Source: Armatimonadota bacterium (lineage in GTDB: Bacteria; Armatimonadota; Fimbriimonadia; Fimbriimonadales; Fimbriimonadaceae). From it: a stretch of DNA of 64,000 bases. Position 1 is the first letter of the stretch, and every line of letters starts with the position of its first letter. Below are positions 49,555 to 56,253 of this stretch, in pieces. Location of the stretch: contig JADFMN010000009.1 in the NCBI GenBank assembly GCA_022563855.1, positions 1 to 64,000 of the forward strand, written 5' to 3'. Position numbers and translations under genes: made by a program. The notes beneath the pieces were generated by a model. The model was not told the DNA's origin. It made no database searches and saw nothing but the letters and a program-made list of their open reading frames with translations.

Positions 49555-50766
49555 TTGCAACTACATATTGGCCTGATGGCCTTCACGCTAGTGGCGGCGC
49601 CGCTCTGGAGCAACGACTCCTCCCCGAGCGGATACACCCACTGTGCCGTCGACTACGGGCCGCTTTGGGCATCGATTCTTCCGACTCCAACCCCCGAGCC
49701 GAAGCGGCACAAAGTCGTCGAGGGCGAGAACGACAACACGATTTCAAAGAAGTTCGGAATCAGCGTAAAAGACTTGCACGCCGCCAACCCCGGACAGGAC
49801 TGGCGCAAACTGCAGATCGGCCAGGTTCTCACGATTCCCGAGAAGGGCCTTGCTAAAGCCGCACCCGCCTCCCCGGCGTACCACAAGGTGCTGCGAGGTG
49901 AGCACGACGGCAAAATCGCCAAGAAGTACAGCATCACCGAGGCGGCTCTGCACGCGGCGAATCCAGGCGTCGTCTGGACGAAGCTTCAGATCGGACAGAA
50001 GATCAAACTGCCTTCGGGCGTCGATCCGATCACGAGCGCCAACAGGATCTCGACCGCTCGCGTTCGCATCAAAGTTGGGGCCGCGCGCGTCAGGTCTGAG
50101 CCGACGACCGCCAGCCGGACGCGGGCGACCGTCAAAGGAGGCACGACAGCGGAAGTTCTCGACCGCCAGGGCGCGTGGTACAAGCTGCGCTTCCGGCACG
50201 GCACCGTTGGCTGGGTCCGCGGCGACCTGCTTGCCGAGTCTTCATCGCCTGCGCCGACATCGAAGACTGTCCCGACCCCGACCAAGCCGATTCTGCCGGT
50301 GGACGGAGACTTGGCGAGCGCAGTCATCAATTCAGCCGTCGGTATGCTCGGAGTGCGGTACCGGTGGGGCGGGACGAGCCGTGGGGCCGTCGACTGCTCC
50401 GGATTCACGACAGTCGTGTTTGCGCGGAACGGCATGAGGCTGCCCCGCACGTCCATCGCGCAGTCCAGGCACGGCGAGATCGTCCCGAAAGACGATCTTC
50501 AAGCCGGAGACCTGCTGTTCTTCATCACGGGCCGCGCGACGCGGATCAACCACGTTGGGATCTACATGGGCGGCGGCAAGTTCATTCACTCCAGCAGCTA
50601 TAAAGGGCGCGTTGTCATCACGGAGATGAGCCAGTACCGCAGCAAGTTCGCCGGTGCTCGCCGCGTTCCGGGATTGCAGGCGGCCGTTGCGGAGCTTGTT
50701 GCAGAAGAGCCGGTCGTCGAGGTCTCGAAGGTCGTGCTCGGCGCGGACAAGACGGGCAAGGAATAG
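49555..50766 (+). CDS. Peptidoglycan endopeptidase: two LysM, SH3b and NlpC/P60 domains
   Basis: This 403-residue secreted enzyme should cut peptide stems of peptidoglycan. Signal peptide about 1-19; LysM repeats at about 52-94 and 109-152 (each with NTISKKFGI- or GKIAKKYSI-type cores); SH3b domain about 168-228; NlpC/P60 about 250-375 with Cys281 (VDCSGF) and His333 (INHVGIY). The TTG start at 49555 is fixed by a strong AGGAGG 8 nt upstream. It has its own promoter and terminator. Confidence 0.93.
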   Translation: MQLHIGLMAFTLVAAPLWSNDSSPSGYTHCAVDYGPLWASILPTPTPEPKRHKVVEGENDNTISKKFGISVKDLHAANPGQDWRKLQIGQVLTIPEKGLAKAAPASPAYHKVLRGEHDGKIAKKYSITEAALHAANPGVVWTKLQIGQKIKLPSGVDPITSANRISTARVRIKVGAARVRSEPTTASRTRATVKGGTTAEVLDRQGAWYKLRFRHGTVGWVRGDLLAESSSPAPTSKTVPTPTKPILPVDGDLASAVINSAVGMLGVRYRWGGTSRGAVDCSGFTTVVFARNGMRLPRTSIAQSRHGEIVPKDDLQAGDLLFFITGRATRINHVGIYMGGGKFIHSSSYKGRVVITEMSQYRSKFAGARRVPGLQAAVAELVAEEPVVEVSKVVLGADKTGKE

Positions 50767-50783
50767 CTCAAGCCAGTTTCGTT

Positions 50784-50822
50784 GCGGGTTGGGTCTGTCA
50801 CAGGCCCAGCCCGCCTTGTTTT
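50784..50822 (+). terminator. Rho-independent terminator of the NlpC/P60 gene
   Basis: A 14-bp stem (GCGGGTTGGGTCTG with CAGGCCCAGCCCGC, including wobble pairs) has loop TCA and is followed by CTTGTTTT. Confidence 0.85.
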
Positions 50823-50856
50823 GCCTGGACCGGATGCGTCAAACTGTTGCTCGGTC

Positions 50857-50933
50857 GCCCCGGTCGTCTAGCGGTTCAGGATGCCGCCCTTTCACGGCGG
50901 AGATCGCGGGTTCGAATCCCGTCCGGGGTACCA
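50857..50933 (+). tRNA. tRNA-Glu (TTC)
   Basis: The cloverleaf has acceptor GCCCCGG/CCGGGGT, anticodon stem CCGCC/GGCGG with loop CTTTCAC (anticodon TTC), T-arm CGGGTTCGAATCCCG and encoded CCA. The 3' end is echoed at 51040-51058. Confidence 0.97.
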
Positions 50934-50978
50934 ACAAGACCAGGATGCGCGGCGGTAGTCGCGTGTCCTGGTTTTGTT
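50934..50978 (+). terminator. Terminator immediately after tRNA-Glu
   Basis: ACAAGACCAGGA pairs with TCCTGGTTTTGT, extended inward by CGCG/CGCG, giving about 18 bp of stem with U-rich 3' arm. It directly follows the tRNA CCA. Confidence 0.8.
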
Positions 50979-51005
50979 CTTGGCCTCCGTCGCGATGAGA
51001 AGCCT

Positions 51006-51026
51006 GTCCTGAGCTTGTCGAAGGAC
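51006..51026. repeat. REP-like element
   Basis: GTCCTGAGCTTGTCGAAGGAC has complementary ends (GTCCT/AGGAC) and matches the element at 1836-1859. Confidence 0.6.
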
Positions 51027-51039
51027 GAAGGACGAAGGA

Positions 51040-51058
51040 AATCCCGTTCGGGGTACCA
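51040..51058 (+). repeat. Orphan copy of the tRNA-Glu 3' end (att-like)
   Basis: This 19-nt sequence matches the tRNA-Glu 3' end (50915-50933) with a single C-to-T change and includes the CCA. It is downstream of the tRNA in the same orientation, as in the far attachment site of a tRNA-integrated element. No integrase lies in the 106 bp between. Confidence 0.65.
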
Positions 51059-51104
51059 GTTTTCTTACAATCCGACAGGTGGCGCACGCCGGATATGACG
51101 CGCA

Positions 51105-52208
51105 TCAAACAGATGGTCGACCAGACGTGCCGGGGTCTGGCTCGAACCAGAGTAGCTCGACATCGGACAAGTCCGCAGCCAGCCGTTCGCAGAGGCGTTT
51201 GGTGCCGGGGTTTTCGGTTGCGTAGTGGCCGGCGGCGGCGATCGCTAGGCCGCCTTCGGACGCCTCGACCATCGTGTGGTGCGGGACTTCGCCAGTGACT
51301 AGCGCATCGGCGCCGGCGGAGCGGGCGTTCTTCCACTCGTCGGCTGCCGCTCCACCGACCACCGCAATTCGTTCAATGGACTTTCCGGGAGGAGCACAAA
51401 CGAGAGAGCGCGTATTCAAACACCGATCCAACATCTCGCGAAGGCCGTTGGCGTCAAGAGCCGAAGGCAGCGAACCGACGCGGCCGATCATCTGACCGCC
51501 TTCTGAGTGCTGCGGATATACGTCGATAGCGGGCTCCTCGTAGCTGTGGGCGCGCACGAGCGCTTTGCGAACAGCCGCCAGCTTCTCCGCCGACACGACC
51601 ATCTCGACACGGACCTCGTCGACGGTCTCCGGCTCACCGATCATGCCGAGCGTCGGGTTCGCGCCTTCCAAAGCCCTGAACGAGCCGACGCCCTCGACCT
51701 TCCAACTGCACCGGTCGTACCGGCCGATCTCACCCGCCCCCGCGCTGGCCATAGCGTCGATCAGAGCGTCCTCGGTGCCGGTCGGCGTCGTCACAACGAT
51801 CTTGAACAGCTCGCGAGGATTCGACGAGCCGAACTCTTCAACATCTACCAGACCGAGCAGCTCTGCCAGGACGTCGCTGATCCCGCCCGGAGCGCAGTCC
51901 CAGTTGGTGTGCGCGGCGGCGAACGCAACTCGCGCTTCGACGAGCGCCTGGATCACCCGCCCTTGGTGGTTGTCGAACCGCAGGCTCTTCAAGGGGTCCC
52001 AGATCACGGGGTGGTGGCAGATCAGCATCTGCGCCTGGGACTCTGCCGTAAACTGAGCAGCGGCTAACGACGGATCGAGCGCGACCACGACCTTCTCGAC
52101 CGGACTGTCCGGATCGCCGACTTGCAAACCGATCTTGTCGAACGAATACGCTAGCCGCTTAGGCGCGATCGCTTCAAGAGCCTGCAGGACGTGTCGGACG
52201 CGGGTCAT
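51105..52208 (-). CDS. NIF3-like dinuclear metal-centre protein
   Basis: This 367-residue cytoplasmic protein is of the long NIF3 class. Metal ligands: ICHHPVIW near residue 63 and HTNWDCAPGG near residue 98, with the C-terminal GEVPHHTMVEA and GHYATE (about residues 308-335). The middle (about 130-235) is the PII/CutA-like insert of the YqfO type (FKIVVTTPTGTEDALIDAM). The family binds two metals and has been called GTP cyclohydrolase I type 2, but the biological role is uncertain. TAACCT 6 nt before the ATG suggests a leaderless transcript. Confidence 0.9.
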   Translation of the reverse strand: MTRVRHVLQALEAIAPKRLAYSFDKIGLQVGDPDSPVEKVVVALDPSLAAAQFTAESQAQMLICHHPVIWDPLKSLRFDNHQGRVIQALVEARVAFAAAHTNWDCAPGGISDVLAELLGLVDVEEFGSSNPRELFKIVVTTPTGTEDALIDAMASAGAGEIGRYDRCSWKVEGVGSFRALEGANPTLGMIGEPETVDEVRVEMVVSAEKLAAVRKALVRAHSYEEPAIDVYPQHSEGGQMIGRVGSLPSALDANGLREMLDRCLNTRSLVCAPPGKSIERIAVVGGAAADEWKNARSAGADALVTGEVPHHTMVEASEGGLAIAAAGHYATENPGTKRLCERLAADLSDVELLWFEPDPGTSGRPSV

Positions 52209-52214
52209 GCTAGT

Positions 52215-52220
52215 AGGTTA
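52215..52220 (-). promoter_or_regulatory. Predicted -10 box (TAACCT), leaderless NIF3 gene
   Basis: TAACCT on the minus strand ends 6 nt before the ATG at 52208. Confidence 0.5.
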
Positions 52221-52258
52221 CCGGCCAAGCCCCCCGGTCAGACAACAAGAGCCTCGCC

Positions 52259-52465
52259 TTAACCCACCGTACTCAGCTCGCTATCGACGTCCTGGTCGTC
52301 GCCATCGGGTTTGATCCAATTCCTACGGCAGTAGTGGGCAAGTTTTTGTACAGCGCTCTCGGTGACTGCGTCGAGCGGGGTCTCGTACAGCATGCAGATT
52401 GTGAGCAGGGCAAACGCCTCCTCTTCGGTGAACTCCAGATGTTCAGGATTGTGTCCATCAACCAC
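52259..52465 (-). CDS. Hypothetical 68-residue acidic protein
   Basis: This small protein has two predicted helices (about residues 12-30: EFTEEEAFALLTICMLYE; and 33-48: AVTESAVQKLAHYC) and an Asp-rich C-terminus. No family is recognised. It looks real because its GTG start at 52465 has AGGAGG ten bases upstream and a TAGCAT -10 box behind that, both correctly oriented. Its role is unknown; the fold could be a small regulator or binding protein. Confidence 0.6.
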   Translation of the reverse strand: MVDGHNPEHLEFTEEEAFALLTICMLYETPLDAVTESAVQKLAHYCRRNWIKPDGDDQDVDSELSTVG

Positions 52466-52483
52466 TTGACCCGGTCCTCCTGA

Positions 52484-52489
52484 TGCTAG
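52484..52489 (-). promoter_or_regulatory. Predicted -10 box (TAGCAT) of the 68-residue protein gene
   Basis: TAGCAT lies 18 nt before the GTG at 52465. The Shine-Dalgarno AGGAGG falls between box and start. Confidence 0.4.
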
Positions 52490-52561
52490 GACGAAGGCAA
52501 GGCGAGTATCGATTCCGCTACACGGGGGATCCTGATGGCTCGAACCTGAACTGCCGATAGG

Positions 52562-52567
52562 TAGAAT
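52562..52567 (+). promoter_or_regulatory. Predicted -10 box (TAGAAT), leaderless DUF1385 gene
   Basis: TAGAAT ends 7 nt before the ATG at 52575. An ATG at 52566 overlaps the box and is therefore not used. Confidence 0.6.
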
Positions 52568-52574
52568 GCCACCG

Positions 52575-53726
52575 ATGTCCGAAGAGCCACAGAAAACTTA
52601 CGGCGGAATGGCCGTCGTCGAAGGGGTGATGATGCGCTCCCCAAACCACTACTCGGTAGCCTGCCGGGCGCCGAACGGCAACATCTACGTCAAGACCGAG
52701 CACATCGAAAAGACCTGGATCGGCAGGCAGAAGTGGCTGAACAAACCGTTCCTGCGCGGGACTCTGGCGCTGCTGGACACGATGGGCCTCGGAATGCGCG
52801 CGATGAAAATAGCGTCGGAGGTGCAGCTGGATCCGAGGTTTCAACCCGACGAAGCCGAGGACGAAGGCGAATCGACCGAGCCTGAAGGAAAGAAGGAGAG
52901 CAGGTTCAAGAGGTTTTACGATCGAAACCAGGCTGCCGTCGATAAGGCGATTCTCGCCCTGACCCTCGTCCTATCGCTGGTCATCGGCTTCGCGCTCTTC
53001 AACGCATTTCCAAACTTCTTCGGACAGTACCTCCTGGCCTTCTTCCACGATATCGGACTCGAAAAGGATGCGAACGAGCGCGGAACGTTGACGAACGTCG
53101 TCGTTGAGATCGTCAAGCTGTCGATGTTCCTCGGCTATATGCTGTTGATCAGACGGATGCCGGCGATCATGGACGTTTTCCGCTTCCACGGCGCGGAGCA
53201 CCAGGCGATCAACGCGATGGAAGACGGGGAAGAACTGACATCGGAGAACTGCCTGAAGAAGACGCGGCTCCACCCGAGGTGCGGTACCAACTTTGCGATT
53301 CTGGTGTTCATGATCGGAATGTTGATTCTAATACCGATCCCGCGACCTCTATTCCTTGAGGGCGACCCCAAACAGTGGATGATCGTCTTTGAGAGGCTGG
53401 CGATCGAAATATCGCTGCTGCCCCTGATCGCCGGGATCAGCTACGAGGTGATCCGGTTGGCAGGGAAGTTCAAGAACGAGAGGTGGGTGAACATCCTGCT
53501 CTGGCCAGGGCTGAAAACTCAGTTGATCACGACGGCCGAGCCGTCCGCGAATCACGCAGAAGTGGCGATCACGTCGCTTGAGGCTACGGTGCTTGCAGAG
53601 GAGACCGGAGAGCTGACGAACTCGGACGACTATACGCCGCAGTTCTTACGCGAGGAAGAACCAGCCGCACCAAAGGAGCACGTAGACGCCGGAACCGGCC
53701 AGGCAGACCTTGCGCACGAACTCTAG
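52575..53726 (+). CDS. DUF1385 family membrane protein (YqhQ-like)
   Basis: This 383-residue protein has the DUF1385 hallmarks: YGGMAVVEGVMMRSP at the start, FRFHGAEHQAINAME near residue 213 and TRLHPRCGTNFAILVF near residue 235. There are about four helices, and an acidic linker (EAEDEGESTEPEGKKE) near residue 95. The tail after residue 330 is variable and extends 81 bp into the convergent DUF5658 gene. The family's function is unknown, but His/Cys-rich motifs suggest metal binding in the membrane. Confidence 0.9.
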   Translation: MSEEPQKTYGGMAVVEGVMMRSPNHYSVACRAPNGNIYVKTEHIEKTWIGRQKWLNKPFLRGTLALLDTMGLGMRAMKIASEVQLDPRFQPDEAEDEGESTEPEGKKESRFKRFYDRNQAAVDKAILALTLVLSLVIGFALFNAFPNFFGQYLLAFFHDIGLEKDANERGTLTNVVVEIVKLSMFLGYMLLIRRMPAIMDVFRFHGAEHQAINAMEDGEELTSENCLKKTRLHPRCGTNFAILVFMIGMLILIPIPRPLFLEGDPKQWMIVFERLAIEISLLPLIAGISYEVIRLAGKFKNERWVNILLWPGLKTQLITTAEPSANHAEVAITSLEATVLAEETGELTNSDDYTPQFLREEEPAAPKEHVDAGTGQADLAHEL

Positions 53727-53972
53727 GTTCTGCTTCGCATACGATGCCATTGCGATCCACGCCACGATCAGCGTGAACGACTTCACGATCGCGAAGAGCC
53801 ACTCGCCCTGTTCGAGCAACGGCTTCATCAGAGGATTGAGCTCCGTGATCATTCCGTTCGCGTGGAGCACCGCTGTCACGATGAGATCGAAGAAGCCTAT
53901 AGCGAGCAGCAGCACGAGGGCGCGCGTTGGCCAAAGCCGCCTCGCAACCGTCGTCAGCTCCAAGCTCTTCAT
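53646..53972 (-). CDS. DUF5658-like small membrane protein
   Basis: This 108-residue protein has three hydrophobic helices and the DUF5658 pattern FFDLIVTAVLHANGMITELNPLM (shown by FDLIVTAVL and ELNPLM, about residues 27-50). The ATG overlaps the stop codon of the PBP4-type gene upstream (TAATG), so the two are coupled. Its last 81 bp overlap the DUF1385 gene tail to tail. Function unknown. Confidence 0.75.
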   Translation of the reverse strand: MKSLELTTVARRLWPTRALVLLLAIGFFDLIVTAVLHANGMITELNPLMKPLLEQGEWLFAIVKSFTLIVAWIAMASYAKQNLEFVRKVCLAGSGVYVLLWCGWFFLA

Positions 53973-55219
53973 TACAGTCCTCGCTCTATGGCATCGATCA
54001 GACGGTCCTGAACCGCTCTGACTCGTCGCGCCGGTACCACGGTGTGGTTGAACAGCATGCTCACGATCAACGTCTCGCCGCTGCCGGAACGAACGTACCC
54101 TGATAAGCATACTACAGCATTAAGCGTGCCAGTTTTGCCGATAAATGTGCTTGTCTTGAGCCTAGAGCCGAGCGTGCCCTCGCCCCCGGCAGCTAAGGCT
54201 ACTAGGTACTGCTCGCCCCAGGGCTGACGGTGCGCCCAGGCGAGCGACTGGCAGATCGCCTTTGGCGTTACCAGGTTCTGCCGGCTCATGCCGCTGGCAT
54301 CGACCGGCTTCACGTCGATCTGGCGGATGCCGACCACGTCGACGAGGAACTTCTTCATGCGCGACGACGCCTCGCGGTATTCGGAGTCGCCGAGCGGCTC
54401 TGACGCACTGGCCGCCATGAGCATCAGATTCTCCGCGTGGTTGTTGTCGCTTCTCTCCAAGCAGTCCTGAACCGTTCGGAGAATCGGCGGTCCGACGACG
54501 ACGAAATCGGGCTCGCGGCGTGGCGGCGGCTTGTCGGTGTTGACCAGCGTCCCGCCGAGGAACCGCGCAGCGGTGGCGGCCGGATCAGGCATCGCAAACG
54601 CCTCTATGAGGTTTCTCGCCTTCGGCAGACGCCCGCTGACCGTAGCGACCCTGGTCCACGGATCGTACGTCACTTTGGGCGCGCCATCGCCGCCAACTCC
54701 GCGCACGACGACCTTGTACGCGGGGTCGAGTTGGACGACCTCTCTGTTCTCGGCCCAGATCTCAAGTCCCCCGCGGTCGAAGCTGAAGGCGGTCACGCGC
54801 GCTGCGTACCGATGCGGGAGATCGTCGAACTCCCACGAAGGGGGCACTTTCGGTTGGTACGCCTGCCGCACGTTGATCGCTGCGTCTGTGGGGTTGCCAA
54901 GAGCTTCTCGCGCTTTCAGGAGCTGTTCCTTGGTCATGGTAGGGCTGCCGGGCGCGTCGACGTACACGGACTCTCCGGTTCGCCAGAAGCGCGTCTGGGG
55001 CCGGTGCTGTACGCCGAGCGCATTGAGCGCATAGATCGTCGAGAGAATCTTCTGGTTGCTGGCAGGAACGAGCCTCGTATCGCCGAGGTTTTCGAACACG
55101 ACTTCGCCGTCTAGCGTCATGACGCAGATTCCTGCTATTGCGCCTTCGAGCGCGGGGTCGTTCAGGACGTCTCGTAAATCCGATTGGACGAGGGTGGCAG
55201 CCAGAGCAAGCGCGAGCAT
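53972..55219 (-). CDS. dacB: D-alanyl-D-alanine carboxypeptidase/endopeptidase, PBP4 type (peptidase S13)
   Basis: This 415-residue periplasmic enzyme trims or opens peptidoglycan stem peptides. Residues 1-12 are a short signal-like segment. The S13 motifs are present: ASNQK (catalytic Ser near residue 54), SDNNHAE near residue 260 and GKTGTL near residue 365. The long insert typical of PBP4 lies between the first two motifs. It is in a minus-strand run with a hypothetical protein upstream (14-nt gap) and DUF5658 downstream. Confidence 0.92.
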   Translation of the reverse strand: MLALALAATLVQSDLRDVLNDPALEGAIAGICVMTLDGEVVFENLGDTRLVPASNQKILSTIYALNALGVQHRPQTRFWRTGESVYVDAPGSPTMTKEQLLKAREALGNPTDAAINVRQAYQPKVPPSWEFDDLPHRYAARVTAFSFDRGGLEIWAENREVVQLDPAYKVVVRGVGGDGAPKVTYDPWTRVATVSGRLPKARNLIEAFAMPDPAATAARFLGGTLVNTDKPPPRREPDFVVVGPPILRTVQDCLERSDNNHAENLMLMAASASEPLGDSEYREASSRMKKFLVDVVGIRQIDVKPVDASGMSRQNLVTPKAICQSLAWAHRQPWGEQYLVALAAGGEGTLGSRLKTSTFIGKTGTLNAVVCLSGYVRSGSGETLIVSMLFNHTVVPARRVRAVQDRLIDAIERGL

Positions 55220-55233
55220 GGGTTCTAATGTTT

Positions 55234-56226
55234 CTACGTTTCGTCGTCGAACATCGGCTCGGTCACATGCTCATTTGCCGACGAATCGATGTCCCGCGCC
55301 ATGGACGCAGCGAACTCGCGCAGCGATGGCTCCTCGTCGGTCGCGGCTGCGTTCCGAAGCTTCGTGACGATCTCGCCCTTCAGTTGCGGCATCCACTCGC
55401 TCAGGTGAAAGACCGCGTGTATGGCGCTGCGTCGACCGATCTTGCTCGGCGCAGCGATGCAAGAGAGGAGAGTGGCTGCGGCAGGGTCGGTGCAGATATG
55501 GCCTCCGAGCACGACTCCCGCTTTGTAGATCGTCCTCGCGTAATCGTCGTTCGCGTCCCACATCAGCTTCCCGATCGCGTCGATAGCCTGGCTCTGCTGC
55601 TGCTCGGTCGAGCAGAACGACGGCAGGTCTTCAAACATATCCAGGACGCACCACTGAGCGATTCTGCGGTTTCGGTGCTGGCTGTCGCGCAAGATTCGGA
55701 CGAGAGCTTCCGAAAACAGGCCGCTGCTGGCGTGAGTTTCGATTTCGATCCGCGCGTCGTTTGCTACGTCGCGGTCTTCGCAGTAGAGCAGTTTGATCAG
55801 CGAAATCGGATCGAGTGTTTGCACGTACCCGTCAAACCTGCCGCTGAGGCCGATCGTACGACCGATCGCAAACTGACGTTCGAACAGCGGCTCGCAGCTC
55901 CTCTTGAGGTTTGCAAGCATCTCCTCCTCTGTGTCGCCTTTCGCATCGTTCCAAAACTGCTCGCACCTGCCGAAAATACCGAGCGCCGTGCGGGCGACGA
56001 CCACATCGAACGTGTCGCCGTGCGCCTCAAACGTCGCCCTGCCCGTCCAATCGCTCGCCAACACGTGATAGTCCGAGCTGATCGGATGGGGCGGCCAGTG
56101 GAACGGGATCCGGTGCGACGGTCGAATCGGACTGGTATCACCGCCAGCGGCATCGACGACCGCCGCAATAAACTCGTCCAGAGCCGCGGCCACTTCCGCA
56201 CTTGAGACTGCCTCAGCGCTTTTCAT
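55234..56226 (-). CDS. Hypothetical protein with HEAT-like helical repeats
   Basis: This 330-residue soluble protein lacks a signal peptide. The N-terminal half is mixed (SDYHVLASDWTGRATFEAHG); the C-terminal half (about residues 130-320) is made of helical pairs such as SEALVRILRDSQHRNRRIAQWC and PSKIGRRSAIHAVFHLSEW, which look like HEAT or armadillo repeats. No catalytic motif is visible. It lies between the metalloprotease and dacB genes in the same direction. Confidence 0.6.
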   Translation of the reverse strand: MKSAEAVSSAEVAAALDEFIAAVVDAAGGDTSPIRPSHRIPFHWPPHPISSDYHVLASDWTGRATFEAHGDTFDVVVARTALGIFGRCEQFWNDAKGDTEEEMLANLKRSCEPLFERQFAIGRTIGLSGRFDGYVQTLDPISLIKLLYCEDRDVANDARIEIETHASSGLFSEALVRILRDSQHRNRRIAQWCVLDMFEDLPSFCSTEQQQSQAIDAIGKLMWDANDDYARTIYKAGVVLGGHICTDPAAATLLSCIAAPSKIGRRSAIHAVFHLSEWMPQLKGEIVTKLRNAAATDEEPSLREFAASMARDIDSSANEHVTEPMFDDET

Positions 56227-56253
56227 CGATTAGACATGCGATCCTCGAACGTA

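Noticed and set aside
50934-51104. A resident mobile element between tRNA-Glu and its echo
   Set aside because: The gap is about 106 bp and encodes no integrase or transposase; only a scar can be claimed.
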